Assembly (NCBI RefSeq): GCF_000444995.1
Contig: NC_022041.1
Coordinates: 3,351,501 to 3,415,500, forward strand
Source of the DNA: Paracoccus aminophilus JCM 7686
GTDB lineage: Bacteria > Pseudomonadota > Alphaproteobacteria > Rhodobacterales > Rhodobacteraceae
DNA length: 64,000 nucleotides
Direction of reading: 5' to 3'
Position numbers and translations under genes: made by a program. The notes beneath the pieces are model-generated. The model was given only the letters and a program-made list of their open reading frames with translations. It did not search any database and was not told where the DNA came from. Shown here one piece after another: positions 54,140 to 63,206 of this stretch (the first letter of the stretch is position 1; each line of letters begins with the position of its first letter).

Positions 54140-54979
54140 TCAGATCATCTCCAGCGGCACGCGGCGGGTCGGTTCGGGGAAAAGCCGGTCGAGCGCCAGC
54201 GCCACCTCTTCGTGCAAGGTCAGATCAAGCCCTGCGGCTGCGACATTCGCCTCGACATGGGCAAGGCTGGCGGCCTTGGGAATCGCCACGGTGCCCGGGC
54301 GGTTCAGCACCCAGGCGAGCGCGAGCTGCGCGGGCGAGAGCTCCAGCCCCGCCGCCAGATCCGCCAATTCGCGATGGGCGGCCAGCCGACCCTGCTCGAT
54401 CGGGCTATAGGCCATCAGCGGGATGCCTCGGCCCTCCAGCCAGGGCAGCAGATCGAATTCGGGCCCGCGCCGGGTGAGATTGTAAAGCACCTGATTGGCC
54501 GCGCAGCGCGTGCCGCCCGCCGCAATCAGATCCTCCATATCCTCTTCGTCGAGATTGCTGACGCCCCAATTGCGGATCAGCCCGCGCGCGCAGAGCTTTT
54601 CCATCGCGGCGACGGTCTCGGCCAAGGGCACCTCGCCGCGCCAATGCAGCAAGTAGAGATCCAGCCGGTCGGTCCCGAGCCGGCGCAGGCTGGCCTCGCA
54701 GGCGCGGGCGAGCCCCGTGGCCGAGGCGTTCCACGGATAGGCTTTCGAGACGAGATAGACCTTGTCGCGCTGACCAGCGATGGCTTCGGCGACCAGCTCT
54801 TCAGCACCGCCATCGGCATACATTTCAGCGGTGTCGATCAGGGTCAGGCCCCGCTCGATCCCGTGGCGCAGCGCCGCGATCTCGACCGCGCGTCGCGCCG
54901 GAAGCTCGGCCATTTTCCAGGTGCCCTGCCCGAGAGCCGGAACGATATCGCCCGAAGGGAATGTCACATTGCGCATCAT
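54140..54979 (-). CDS. Aldo/keto reductase
   Basis: NAD(P)H-dependent carbonyl reductase of 279 residues with TIM-barrel AKR fold. The catalytic tetrad is complete: D49 and Y54 (IDTAEMYADG), K79 (LVSKAYP) and H112 (LLHWRG). GVSNLDEEDMEDLI and AIPKAASLAHVEAN are the usual cofactor motifs. Two adjacent ATGs (54979, 54976) are possible starts behind GGGGA. The gene is single, convergent with the adhesin-IalB pair and divergent from the thioesterase. Substrate unknown. Confidence 0.9.
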   Translation of the reverse strand: MMRNVTFPSGDIVPALGQGTWKMAELPARRAVEIAALRHGIERGLTLIDTAEMYADGGAEELVAEAIAGQRDKVYLVSKAYPWNASATGLARACEASLRRLGTDRLDLYLLHWRGEVPLAETVAAMEKLCARGLIRNWGVSNLDEEDMEDLIAAGGTRCAANQVLYNLTRRGPEFDLLPWLEGRGIPLMAYSPIEQGRLAAHRELADLAAGLELSPAQLALAWVLNRPGTVAIPKAASLAHVEANVAAAGLDLTLHEEVALALDRLFPEPTRRVPLEMI

Positions 54980-55090
54980 TCCCCGATCCTGCCCTGCCCG
55001 GTGCCACCGCGCAAGCGCCCAGAGTCTCGGCGATTGAAGAAGGCCCTCGCGCGTGGCAAGTCTGGGACCCAAGATGCCAAGGAGGCCGCG

Positions 55091-55510
55091 ATGAACGAAG
55101 ACGAGCGCCGGGAAGCCGTTGCGATGGATCAGCCGCCCTTTGCCCATCTGCTTGGGCTCAAGGTGATCTCGGCCAGCCCCGACGAGGTCGTGGCCGAGCT
55201 GCCAGTGACGGTCGATCTGAGCAACCGCAATGGCGTGCTGCATGGCGGGGCGATCATGAGCTTTGCCGATAATGTCGGCGGCACCGCGACAATGATGAAC
55301 CTCGCCGAAGGGATGTCGACGACCACGGTCGAAAGCAAGACCAACTTCCTGCGCCCGATCCGCATCGGCGACACCGCACGCGCAACCGCCATCGCGCTGC
55401 ACAAGGGCCGCACGATGATGGTCTGGCAGACCTCGATCACACGCGGCGACGGCAAGCTCGCTGCCGTCGTCACGCAGACCCAGCTCGTGCTGGAGTGGAA
55501 AGACGGCTGA
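55091..55510 (+). CDS. PaaI-family hotdog thioesterase
   Basis: Acyl-CoA thioesterase of 139 residues with the hotdog fold. NRNGVLHGGAIMSFADNVGG is the PaaI/YbgC-type active-site region (HGG), followed by VESKTNFLRPIRIGD. AAGGAGG lies upstream of the ATG. The frame is open much further upstream, through the IalB gene, but that part is not coding. The acyl substrate is unknown. It ends three bases before the convergent FAH-family gene. Confidence 0.86.
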   Translation: MNEDERREAVAMDQPPFAHLLGLKVISASPDEVVAELPVTVDLSNRNGVLHGGAIMSFADNVGGTATMMNLAEGMSTTTVESKTNFLRPIRIGDTARATAIALHKGRTMMVWQTSITRGDGKLAAVVTQTQLVLEWKDG

Positions 55511-55513
55511 TCG

Positions 55514-56227
55514 TTACGCGGCCGATCCCTCTTCGGCGCGGCCGATCGTCAGCGTAATCCCGCCGAGCCCGTCGATCCCGCCCTCAAGCCGGTCGCCCGC
55601 CGTCACCGCGCCCACGCCCGCGGGCGTGCCCGTCATGATGAGGTCGCCCGGCGCGAGATGATAAAGCCGCGACAGGTCGGCAATGATCTCGGCCACGCTC
55701 CAAACCATGTCCGAAAGATGCGCGTCCTGACGGATCTGCCCGTTCAGCGCCAGATGGATCCGCTGCGCTGCCACCGCCCCGAAAGCCGCGCGCCGGGTCA
55801 GCGGGCCAAGCACCGCCGAGCCCTCGACATCCTTGCCCGTATCCCAAGGCTGGCGCTTGTCCTTGGACCGCGCCTGAAGGTCGCGGCGGGTCATATCAAG
55901 GCCCAAACCATAGCCAAAGACCACGTTTTCCACCTGATCGGCCCCAATCCGGAAGGCCGGAGCGCCGATGGCGACGACCAGTTCAAGCTCGTAATGGAAG
56001 TCTGCGGTCCCCGGCGGATAGGGCAGAACCGTGCCGCTTTCTTGCACCGCATGGGGTCCCTTGAGGAAGTAGAACGGCGCCTCGCGATCGACCTCATTGC
56101 CCATCTCTGCGGCATGGGCGGCATAGTTGCGTCCGACGCAGAAAATGCGGTTGACCGGATAGCGCCCCGCCTCATCATGGACCGCAATGGATTTCGGCGC
56201 GGCCGGGGGAAAGAGCATTTCAGTCAT
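55514..56227 (-). CDS. Fumarylacetoacetate hydrolase (FAH) family protein
   Basis: Hydrolase or isomerase of 237 residues. The metal-binding triad is visible: glutamates in FHYELELVVAIG and aspartate in GYGLGLDMTRRDLQ, and the sequence ends with LIMTGTPAGVGAVTAGDRLE. N-terminal IFCVGRNYAAHAAEMG is characteristic of the FAHD1-like branch, which includes acylpyruvases and oxaloacetate decarboxylases. The ATG at 56227 follows AGGAGGCAGAA. No aromatic-degradation genes surround it, so FAHD1-like housekeeping activity is more likely than a catabolic hydrolase. Confidence 0.88.
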   Translation of the reverse strand: MTEMLFPPAAPKSIAVHDEAGRYPVNRIFCVGRNYAAHAAEMGNEVDREAPFYFLKGPHAVQESGTVLPYPPGTADFHYELELVVAIGAPAFRIGADQVENVVFGYGLGLDMTRRDLQARSKDKRQPWDTGKDVEGSAVLGPLTRRAAFGAVAAQRIHLALNGQIRQDAHLSDMVWSVAEIIADLSRLYHLAPGDLIMTGTPAGVGAVTAGDRLEGGIDGLGGITLTIGRAEEGSAA

Positions 56228-56373
56228 TTCTGCCTCCTGACGAAAGCCTCCGCAGGCAAGCGGAGGCCAGCAATACCAGCAAAGGCTAACGAATTTCACC
56301 TGCTCGCTGCCGTTGCCGAGCCGGGAGTTTCGTGGCAATAGAGATCAAAAGCAATCAAGAGCAGGCTTCGACG

Positions 56374-57027
56374 ATGACCGATTTCGCGCAGCGCCGCACT
56401 ATGATGGTCGACACTCAGGTCCGGCCGAATGACGTGACCAGCTATCCCGTGATCGAGGCGATGCTGAACGTCCCGCGCGAGGAGTTCGTTCCCGACGCCC
56501 TCCGCGATGTCGCCTATACCGGAGAGAACATTCCTCTCGGTCACGGACGGGTCGAACTAGAGCCCCGCACCCTCGGCCGCCTTCTGGAATCTCTGGACAT
56601 CCAGACCAGCGATTTCGTTCTGCATCTGGGCTGTGGTTATGGCTATGCCTCGGCTGTGATCGCCCGCATCGCCGAAGGCGTGGTCGCGGTCGAGCAGGAC
56701 CCCGACATGGCCAGTGCCGCGCAAGCGCGCCTGACCGATGCCGAAATTTTCAATGTCGCCGTCACGCAGGGCGACATGGCCGCGGGCTGGCCGGGACAGG
56801 CGCCTTATGACGCCATCCTGATCGGCGGCGCGATCGAGACGCTTCCCGACGCCGTGGCCGAGCAGCTGCGTGAAGGTGGACGGATCGCTGCGGTTTTCGT
56901 CGAGAATCAGCTGGGCATCGCCCGGATCGGGCACAAGCTCGATGGCCGGATCAACTGGCGCTACGCCTTCAATGCCTTCGCGCCGGTCCTTCCCGGCTTC
57001 AATCGCACCCCGAGCTTCGCGCTTTGA
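56374..57027 (+). CDS. Protein-L-isoaspartate methyltransferase-like protein
   Basis: SAM-dependent methyltransferase-fold protein of 217 residues, a second and divergent relative of Pcm in this window. [20 protein letters not shown] and [16 protein letters not shown] start it; the SAM site is [20 protein letters not shown]. It lacks the close Pcm-type C-terminal motifs, so repair activity is uncertain. The ATG at 56374 is chosen on homology; the GTG at 56332 is an alternative. It sits 22 bp ahead of tolC, a conserved order in Rhodobacterales. Confidence 0.82.
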   Translation: MTDFAQRRTMMVDTQVRPNDVTSYPVIEAMLNVPREEFVPDALRDVAYTGENIPLGHGRVELEPRTLGRLLESLDIQTSDFVLHLGCGYGYASAVIARIAEGVVAVEQDPDMASAAQARLTDAEIFNVAVTQGDMAAGWPGQAPYDAILIGGAIETLPDAVAEQLREGGRIAAVFVENQLGIARIGHKLDGRINWRYAFNAFAPVLPGFNRTPSFAL

Positions 57028-57049
57028 TCGTGAACAGAAAGGCCCGGAG

Positions 57050-58465
57050 ATGATCGCAAAAACTCTCAAGACCCTGCGTCGGCCGCTTTTTGCTGCCCTT
57101 CTCGCAGGTGCGCTGGCCGCCCCGGCTGCTGCAGAAACGCTGGCCGACACCATGGTCGACGCCTATCGCCACTCGGCTCTGCTCGATCAAAACCGCGCCG
57201 TTCTGCGGGCTGCCGATGAAGATGTCGCAACCGCGATCTCGGCGCTGCGTCCGGTGGTGCAGTGGATCCTCAAGCAAAGCTTCCAGCGCGGCGATACCAC
57301 GCAGAACGGCTTCTACATCAACACCCGCCAGACCTCGCTGGCACTGCAGGCCCAGATCACGCTCTATGATTTCGGTCGCTCGCAATTTGCCATCGACGCG
57401 GCGAAGGAAAACGTGCTCGCGACCCGCTCGGCACTGGTCGGCGTCGAGCAGGACGTGCTCTTGTCGGCGGTTCAGGCCTATCTGAACGTGCGCAGCGCGA
57501 TGGAGCAGGTCGATCTGCAAGAAAACTCGGTCCGCGTGCTGTCGCAAGAAGAGCGCGCCGCCAAGGACCGCTACGAGGTCGGTGAGATCACGCTGACCGA
57601 CGTGTCGCAGGCCGATGCCGCCGTCGCCGCCGCGCGCGCCTCGCTGGCCGCCGCGCAGGGCAATCTGGAAGTCGCGCGCGAGACCTATCAAACCGTGACC
57701 GGCCATATGCCGAAAAACCTCGCGGCCCCGCCGAAACCGCCGAAACTGCCGCCCTCGCTTGATCAGGCGCGGATGGTTGCGCAAAAGACCCATCCGGGGA
57801 TTGCACAGGCCCAGCACCTCACCGCCGCCGCCGAGCTTGGCGTCTCGGGGGCCGCGGCACAGCGCAACCCGACGATCACCGGCTCGGTCGGGGTGACCAG
57901 CTCGCGCACCCATACCTCAGCAACCGATCGCTCGCAGACGACCGATGTCGGCGTTGCCTCGATCGACATGTCGCAGACGATCTATTCGGGCGGCGCGCTG
58001 TCCGCCGCGCATCGCAAAGCCATGGCGCAGCGCGATTCGGCTCGGGCACAGCTTCTGAACACCTCGCGTCAGGTCAACCAGTCGGTCGGCACCTCCTGGT
58101 CGCGGATCGACGTGGCCCGCGCGCAGATCAAAGCGATTTCGGAACAGATCGCGGCGGCGCAACAGGCCTATGACGGCGTGCGCGAGGAAGCGACGCTTGG
58201 CGCACGGACGACGCTGGATGTGCTCGATGCAGAGCAAAGCCTGCTCGTCGCCCGCGCCAACATGATTTCGGCCGAGGTTGATCTGCAATTAGCATATTAT
58301 CAACTTTTGTCCTCTATGGGTTTGCTGACGGTAGAAAACCTGAAGCTCGGGATCCCGACCTATGACCCATCGGCCTATTACAATGCGGTGCGTAACGCGC
58401 CCTACACCAGCACGCAGGGCAAAAGCCTTGATCGCGTGCTGCGCGCCATCGGCAAGTCTGAATAA
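57050..58465 (+). CDS. tolC: TolC-family outer-membrane channel protein
   Basis: Outer-membrane efflux/secretion channel of 471 residues. After a signal peptide (to about residue 28) come two repeated halves with long coiled helices: QTSLALQAQITLYDFGRSQF, DRYEVGEITLTDVSQADAAV, then DMSQTIYSGGALSAAHRKAM and VREEATLGARTTLDVLDAEQ, the TolC-type motif. AAAGG precedes the ATG. It has no pump partner next door; it could serve the RND pair at 44-48 kb or a type I secretion system elsewhere. Confidence 0.93.
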   Translation: MIAKTLKTLRRPLFAALLAGALAAPAAAETLADTMVDAYRHSALLDQNRAVLRAADEDVATAISALRPVVQWILKQSFQRGDTTQNGFYINTRQTSLALQAQITLYDFGRSQFAIDAAKENVLATRSALVGVEQDVLLSAVQAYLNVRSAMEQVDLQENSVRVLSQEERAAKDRYEVGEITLTDVSQADAAVAAARASLAAAQGNLEVARETYQTVTGHMPKNLAAPPKPPKLPPSLDQARMVAQKTHPGIAQAQHLTAAAELGVSGAAAQRNPTITGSVGVTSSRTHTSATDRSQTTDVGVASIDMSQTIYSGGALSAAHRKAMAQRDSARAQLLNTSRQVNQSVGTSWSRIDVARAQIKAISEQIAAAQQAYDGVREEATLGARTTLDVLDAEQSLLVARANMISAEVDLQLAYYQLLSSMGLLTVENLKLGIPTYDPSAYYNAVRNAPYTSTQGKSLDRVLRAIGKSE

Positions 58466-58506
58466 GACCAGCTTCGAACCGGCTTCAGCCTGGCGGGGTG
58501 CCCGCC

Positions 58507-59373
58507 ATGGCTGAACCGGCACCTCAGGCACATCCCGCCGAAACCTCGGAAAACATCGGTGACGTTCTCGCCTCGATCCGCCGCCTGATCGCTCAAGATG
58601 AGGCCAATCGGGCCAGCAGCGATCCCGGACAGCGCCTGCGCCAAGTCGCGCTTCAACAAGCCGAAGAACGGCGCAGCGCCCATCCCACGCCTTCGGCCAG
58701 CGAACATGAACCGCCGCTGGTGCTCGGCCATCCCGATCTGGTCCCGCCTGCGCGCCCGCCTTTCCGGCAGCCGACGCTCTCGATGCCGCGGATGCGCCCC
58801 GCGGCAGAGGACCGGGTCTTCGCCGCACAAGCAACCGGCGGCCCGGTTGTGCTGAATGAGGGCGGCTCCCCGCGCGAGCTGCACCAAGCGCCCGTGATCG
58901 CGCCCCAGCCCCAGCTCGCCGCCGTTAATGCCGAGGCGATCGCAGCGCAAACGGATGCCCCTGCGCCTTTGACGGCCCATGCGCCGGCCTTTGCGGGACG
59001 CCCGCTTCGCGCCGAAACCCCGCCCTCCGCCGCAGAGATCGCGGCACATCCGGACGCAGCCGAGACGCCGCCCGCTGAGCCCGCGCTGACGGCTCACGTT
59101 CCCGCAGAAAGCCCGACCCGTGAGCATCCGCTCGCAGTAGCCCCGCCGCCCCCTGCCGCTCTGGCCGAGGGGGAGGGCGAGAGCGAGGACTTCCACCTTT
59201 TCCTCATGCCCGAGGATGAGAACCCGCATGAAGAGCTTCTGCGTGGCCTGATCCGCGAGGCCATCCGCGACGAGCTTCAGGGCGAGCTCGGCGGCCAATT
59301 CAGCCGCAACCTGCGCCGCGTCATCCGCTCAGAGATCGAGCTGGCGCTGCGCCGCATGGGCGGCCTGCGCTAA
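58507..59373 (+). CDS. PopZ/DUF2497-like protein
   Basis: Protein of 288 residues, mostly low-complexity. A short N-terminal helix, SENIGDVLASIRRLIAQDE, resembles the conserved start of PopZ (DUF2497). A long Ala/Pro/Glu-rich middle (about 40-220) and a charged helical C-terminus (ENPHEELLRGLIREAIRDEL, then FSRNLRRVIRSEIELALRRM) follow. PopZ organises the cell pole in Caulobacter; the same layout of helix, disordered region and helical oligomerisation region is visible here, but the C-terminal sequence differs. An ATG at 58507 is preferred to a GTG three codons earlier. Confidence 0.6.
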   Translation: MAEPAPQAHPAETSENIGDVLASIRRLIAQDEANRASSDPGQRLRQVALQQAEERRSAHPTPSASEHEPPLVLGHPDLVPPARPPFRQPTLSMPRMRPAAEDRVFAAQATGGPVVLNEGGSPRELHQAPVIAPQPQLAAVNAEAIAAQTDAPAPLTAHAPAFAGRPLRAETPPSAAEIAAHPDAAETPPAEPALTAHVPAESPTREHPLAVAPPPPAALAEGEGESEDFHLFLMPEDENPHEELLRGLIREAIRDELQGELGGQFSRNLRRVIRSEIELALRRMGGLR

Positions 59374-59379
59374 ACAAAA

Positions 59380-59402
59380 GGGCGGACCTTGCCGGTCCGC
59401 CC
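59380..59402. terminator. Bidirectional terminator between PopZ-like gene and nlpD
   Basis: GGGCGGACC (59380-59388) pairs exactly with GGTCCGCCC (59394-59402) around TTGCC. The run AAAA immediately before the stem gives TTTTG after it on the minus strand, so it should stop nlpD transcription well and the plus-strand gene less strongly. Confidence 0.75.
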
Positions 59403-59427
59403 GTCTCGCTGTTCCGAGCCTTTGCGC

Positions 59428-60630
59428 TCAGTTCAGATATTTCTCGGGATCGACGCTTTCAAAGCCGTTGCGGACCTCGAAATGGACGATGCCCTGATTG
59501 CGGGCCTTGCCCAAGGGCGTGCCCGCGCTGACCTTCTCGCCTTTCGAGACGCTGACATTGTCGAGCCCGGCATAGACGGTCATCAAATTGCCGTCGTGAC
59601 GCACCACGATGATCGGGACATTGTCGACATCGCGGGTGATCGCGGCGACCGTGCCCGCGCCAGCCGCGCTGACAGTCGATCCCGGCGCCGCCGAAATGTC
59701 GATCCCGTCGTTCTTGCCCTTGGCATAGGTCCGGGCGATGGCACCGTTGACCGGCATCCGGAAACGTCCATTGCCCGAAGCCGCCGTGCGCGAGGCACCC
59801 ATATTGTTTTGTGGCACCGCAACCGGGGTCGAGTTCGGCACCGTTTTTTCTTTGGGCAAAGGCTCGGTCGAGGACGGCGGAGCGGGCGTCGGGCTGCCCG
59901 CGCCGGGCGCCGTCACCGTGGCAACCGCGCTTTTCGGGGCAGCAGCGCCCGCGACCGGGATCAGCAGATGCTGACCAGTACGCAGCGACATATCGCCCGA
60001 GAGCCCGTTCCATTTGGCCAGATCATTGACCGTGACATTATATTTGCGCGCCACTGACCAGGCGGTCTCGCCCGCAGCGACGATATGCTGCTTGGGCTGG
60101 GCGCCGGTCTGGGCCGAAACCGGGGTCGCGGGTTTGGTGCCTGCGGGCGCGAGCGTTTTCGAGGTCACGCCCTCATCGCTCGACGCGGTCGGGCGGCCGC
60201 TCGCCTGCCCGGCGAAGGGATCGGTAACCTGCCCGGTCGTCGAGATGACGCCACCGCGCGGGCCGGTGCTTTCCGCCACACGGGTCGGCAGCGCCACCAC
60301 CGCGCCATTGTTCAGCACCACATTCGGATCGAGCGCGTTATATTGCGCAAGCGAGCCCGCGCTCAGCCCCAGCCGCGCGGCGATGGTGCCGACCGTATCG
60401 CCCTGCCGCGCGATCGCGACCTGATAGCCCGGGTAAGAGATCACGCCGCGCTGGTCGGGCTCGGGACGCGGGGCAGCCGCCGCGGCCGCGCCGATGGTGT
60501 TCAGCCCGCCAGAGCGGAAATCGGGGTCGAAATTGCTGAGGGTCGGGCCGTTATATTCGCCGTTCGGACCGCAAGAGGCCAGCGCCAGCGTCGTGGCCGA
60601 GGCCAAAGCCCAGAATTTAAAGCCTGTCAT
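59428..60630 (-). CDS. nlpD: NlpD-like LysM/M23 lipoprotein (divisome amidase activator type)
   Basis: Outer-membrane lipoprotein of 400 residues: lipobox LASC (Cys20), two LysM domains (about 68-112 and 175-220), a Pro/Ser/Thr linker, and a C-terminal M23/LytM domain from about 285. The first zinc ligand expected in HxGxD is not kept (KNDGIDISA), while VRHDGNLMTVYAGL and IVHFEVRNG remain. This fits NlpD/EnvC-type degenerate LytM proteins that activate amidases rather than cut peptidoglycan. It follows surE and pcm in the classical order, with 33 bp to pcm. Confidence 0.9.
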   Translation of the reverse strand: MTGFKFWALASATTLALASCGPNGEYNGPTLSNFDPDFRSGGLNTIGAAAAAAPRPEPDQRGVISYPGYQVAIARQGDTVGTIAARLGLSAGSLAQYNALDPNVVLNNGAVVALPTRVAESTGPRGGVISTTGQVTDPFAGQASGRPTASSDEGVTSKTLAPAGTKPATPVSAQTGAQPKQHIVAAGETAWSVARKYNVTVNDLAKWNGLSGDMSLRTGQHLLIPVAGAAAPKSAVATVTAPGAGSPTPAPPSSTEPLPKEKTVPNSTPVAVPQNNMGASRTAASGNGRFRMPVNGAIARTYAKGKNDGIDISAAPGSTVSAAGAGTVAAITRDVDNVPIIVVRHDGNLMTVYAGLDNVSVSKGEKVSAGTPLGKARNQGIVHFEVRNGFESVDPEKYLN

Positions 60631-60663
60631 ACACCCGTCCTTGTGTGCTCATTCCTGTGGGGG

Positions 60664-61314
60664 TCATGTCTGTCCCAACCCCTCGACCAGCGGTACGAAA
60701 CGCACCTGCCGCAACTCATCGTAATCAAAGCCAGTTTCGGTCCGGCGCACGCGGATCAGGGTCTGCACGGCATCCGACTGCCCGACCGGCACGACCATGA
60801 TACCGCCGATCTTGAGCTGCGCCAAGAGCGGCCCCGGCGGGTCCTCGGCGGCGGCGGTGACAATAATGCGATCAAAGGGCGCTTGCTCGGGCAGCCCGTA
60901 AGAGCCATCCGCGACCCGCGTCGTGATATTCGATAGATCGAGCTGGCGGAAAATCTCTTCGGCCTCGACCACCAGACGGCGGTGGCGATCAACGGTATAG
61001 ACCCGGCGGCACAGAAGCGCGAGGATCGCGGCCTGATAGCCCGAGCCCGTCCCCACTTCGAGCACCTTGTCGCGGTCGCCGACCTCAAGCGCCTGCGTCA
61101 TCAGCCCGACCACCGAGGGCTGGCTGATGGTCTGGCCGCAGGGGATCGGCAGCGGCGTGTCCTCATAGGCACGGTCCTCGAAATGGCCGCGCACGAAAAC
61201 GCCACGGTCAATCCGCTCCATCGCCGCAAGAACGCGCGGATCGGTCACCCCGCGCGAGCGCAGGTGGAAGAGAAAGCGCATCTTGCGCTCGGGGAGATCG
61301 TCCGGATCGGTCAT
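60664..61314 (-). CDS. pcm: Protein-L-isoaspartate O-methyltransferase
   Basis: Repair enzyme of 216 residues methylating L-isoaspartyl residues in aged proteins. The SAM site [20 protein letters not shown], the preceding [20 protein letters not shown] and [20 protein letters not shown] are all canonical Pcm motifs. It overlaps the surE stop by four bases and precedes nlpD, the common surE-pcm-nlpD cluster. Confidence 0.95.
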   Translation of the reverse strand: MTDPDDLPERKMRFLFHLRSRGVTDPRVLAAMERIDRGVFVRGHFEDRAYEDTPLPIPCGQTISQPSVVGLMTQALEVGDRDKVLEVGTGSGYQAAILALLCRRVYTVDRHRRLVVEAEEIFRQLDLSNITTRVADGSYGLPEQAPFDRIIVTAAAEDPPGPLLAQLKIGGIMVVPVGQSDAVQTLIRVRRTETGFDYDELRQVRFVPLVEGLGQT

Positions 61315-62105
61315 CCCTGGTCAAACACTCCGCGCAGGTCCCGAAGGCTGTCATGGCAGGTCAGATCGGCGCGCATCGGCGTGACCGAGACATAGCCCTG
61401 CAGGTTGAGATCGACATCGCTGCCCTCGGTCGCGGCAACCGTCTGCGAGCCGCCGACGGCCCAGAGAAACTGCCGCCCGCTTGGCGAGGCTGCCGGCGCG
61501 ACGCTGAAATTCGAGCCATGCCGCCGCCCCTGAGCCGCCGCGCGCGTGCCCTTGACCTCGCTGGCCGGGCAGGCCGGGAAATTCACGTTGTAAAACAGCC
61601 GATAGGCGTCATCCGCGCCCCAGGCGCCGTGATCGAGCAGTTGGCGAATGATCGCGGGGGCATGCATGCGCGCGGCCTCGAACGGATCGGCAAGGCCGTT
61701 GTTGCCCTTGCCCATATATTGCGACAAAGCCATTGCCGGGACGCCTTGCAGCGCGGCCTCCATCGCGGCGCCGATCGTGCCGGAATAAACGGCATTCTCA
61801 CCCGAGTTGTTGCCCCGGTTCACCCCCGACAGCACGAGATCGGGCGGGCAATCCTTGAGCACATGGTAAAGCGCCGCCAGCACACAATCGGCCGGGCTGC
61901 CCTCGGCGGCAAAGCGGCGCGGGCCAAGCTCGGCGATCATGGTCGGATGGGTATAGCTGATCGCGTGACCGACGCCGGATTGCTCGAAGGCCGGGGCGAC
62001 GGTCCAGACCTCGCCTTCGGGACCGGCCACCTCACGGGCGATTGCTGTCAGCGCCTCAAGGCCCGGAGCATTGATGCCGTCGTCATTGGTGATGAGAATC
62101 CGCAT
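61311..62105 (-). CDS. surE: 5'/3'-nucleotidase SurE
   Basis: Metal-dependent nucleotidase/polyphosphatase of 264 residues. The N-terminus [19 protein letters not shown] carries the D8-D9 metal site, and [20 protein letters not shown] is the second metal-binding loop. The ATG at 62105 coincides with the start of family homology; the frame runs 22 codons further upstream without support. It is the first gene of surE-pcm-nlpD and is divergent from the TauE-type exporter. Confidence 0.95.
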   Translation of the reverse strand: MRILITNDDGINAPGLEALTAIAREVAGPEGEVWTVAPAFEQSGVGHAISYTHPTMIAELGPRRFAAEGSPADCVLAALYHVLKDCPPDLVLSGVNRGNNSGENAVYSGTIGAAMEAALQGVPAMALSQYMGKGNNGLADPFEAARMHAPAIIRQLLDHGAWGADDAYRLFYNVNFPACPASEVKGTRAAAQGRRHGSNFSVAPAASPSGRQFLWAVGGSQTVAATEGSDVDLNLQGYVSVTPMRADLTCHDSLRDLRGVFDQG

Positions 62106-62285
62106 GTTGTCGTCCGTCCCCTGCGTCGCGCCGCCCCTGCCATGATTAACCGGCAGGCGAGTCGGCGACAAGACAAAGGAAAACTCTCAGTTGTCAACAA
62201 ATCCGCTCTATTGTGACACTCTGTTCATTTGACGCCGCGAGAGCACGCAGGCAGTATCCCGCCGAGCGCTTCTTCCGGACAAAAC

Positions 62286-63206
62286 ATGCAGATCTACCTT
62301 CCCATTGCTGAGGTCGTCGTCAATTCGCTGACATTGGTGGGCTTGGGGGGAATCGTCGGCGTGATGAGCGGCCTTTTCGGGGTCGGCGGCGGCTTTCTGA
62401 TCACGCCGCTGTTGTTCTTCATCGGCATCCCGCCCGCGATTGCGGTGGCGACCGGGGCCAATCAGGTCGTGGCCTCGTCCTTTTCCGGCGTGCTCGCGCA
62501 TCTCAAGCGCAAGACGGTTGATTTCCGCATGGGCTGGGTGCTGTTAGCGGGCGGTCTGGTCGGCTCGTCGATCGGGGTGATGATCTTCAACTTCCTCGCC
62601 CGGCTCGGTCAGGTCGATCTGGTCGTCCAGCTGTGCTATGTCGTCTTTCTCGGCCTGATCGGCACGCTGATGTTCAAGGAGAGCCTCAGCGCGATCCGCG
62701 CCTCGCGCGCCGGGCCGGTCCTGCGCAAGAAGCGCCACCAACACGGCTGGGTCCATCGCTGGCCCGGCAAGATGAAATTCCGCGCCTCGGGCCTTTATAT
62801 CAGCGTCATCCCGCCTTTGCTGGTCGGCGCCGCGGTCGGCGTGTTGGGCGCGATCATGGGGGTCGGCGGCGGATTCATCATGGTGCCCGCGATGATCTAT
62901 CTGCTTGGGATGCCAACGAAAGTCGTCATCGGAACCTCGCTCTTTCAGATCACCTTTCTGTCGGCCTATACGACGCTGATGCATGCGATCTATTCGAATA
63001 CGGTCGATATCATGCTCGCGGTGCTGCTGATCGTCGGCGGCGTGGTGGGGGCGCAGATCGGCGCCAATCTGGGCGCGAAGCTGCGCGCCGAGCAGTTGCG
63101 CATCCTGATGGCGCTCTTGGTGCTGGCGGTCTGCGGCAAGCTGGCGCTCGATCTCTTTATGACGCCGACCGATCTTTACTCGATCACGCCGGGGCTGATC
63201 GGATGA
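62286..63206 (+). CDS. TauE/SafE-family sulfite/organosulfonate exporter-like permease
   Basis: Integral membrane protein of 306 residues with two related halves. Each half has the glycine-rich motif of the DUF81/TauE family: GVMSGLFGVGGGFLITPLLF early, and GVLGAIMGVGGGFIMVPAMI in the second half. About eight membrane helices are present. The ATG at 62286 is chosen because the homologous sequence begins there. The stop overlaps the TIGR02186 gene by four bases, a pairing common in alphaproteobacteria; the transported anion is not known. Confidence 0.88.
   Translation: MQIYLPIAEVVVNSLTLVGLGGIVGVMSGLFGVGGGFLITPLLFFIGIPPAIAVATGANQVVASSFSGVLAHLKRKTVDFRMGWVLLAGGLVGSSIGVMIFNFLARLGQVDLVVQLCYVVFLGLIGTLMFKESLSAIRASRAGPVLRKKRHQHGWVHRWPGKMKFRASGLYISVIPPLLVGAAVGVLGAIMGVGGGFIMVPAMIYLLGMPTKVVIGTSLFQITFLSAYTTLMHAIYSNTVDIMLAVLLIVGGVVGAQIGANLGAKLRAEQLRILMALLVLAVCGKLALDLFMTPTDLYSITPGLIG

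Noticed and set aside
53939..55090. 5' extension of the thioesterase frame back through the IalB gene and the aldo/keto reductase
   Set aside because: Hotdog homology begins at the ATG at 55091, which has AAGGAGG; the upstream part is antisense or out of frame to other genes.
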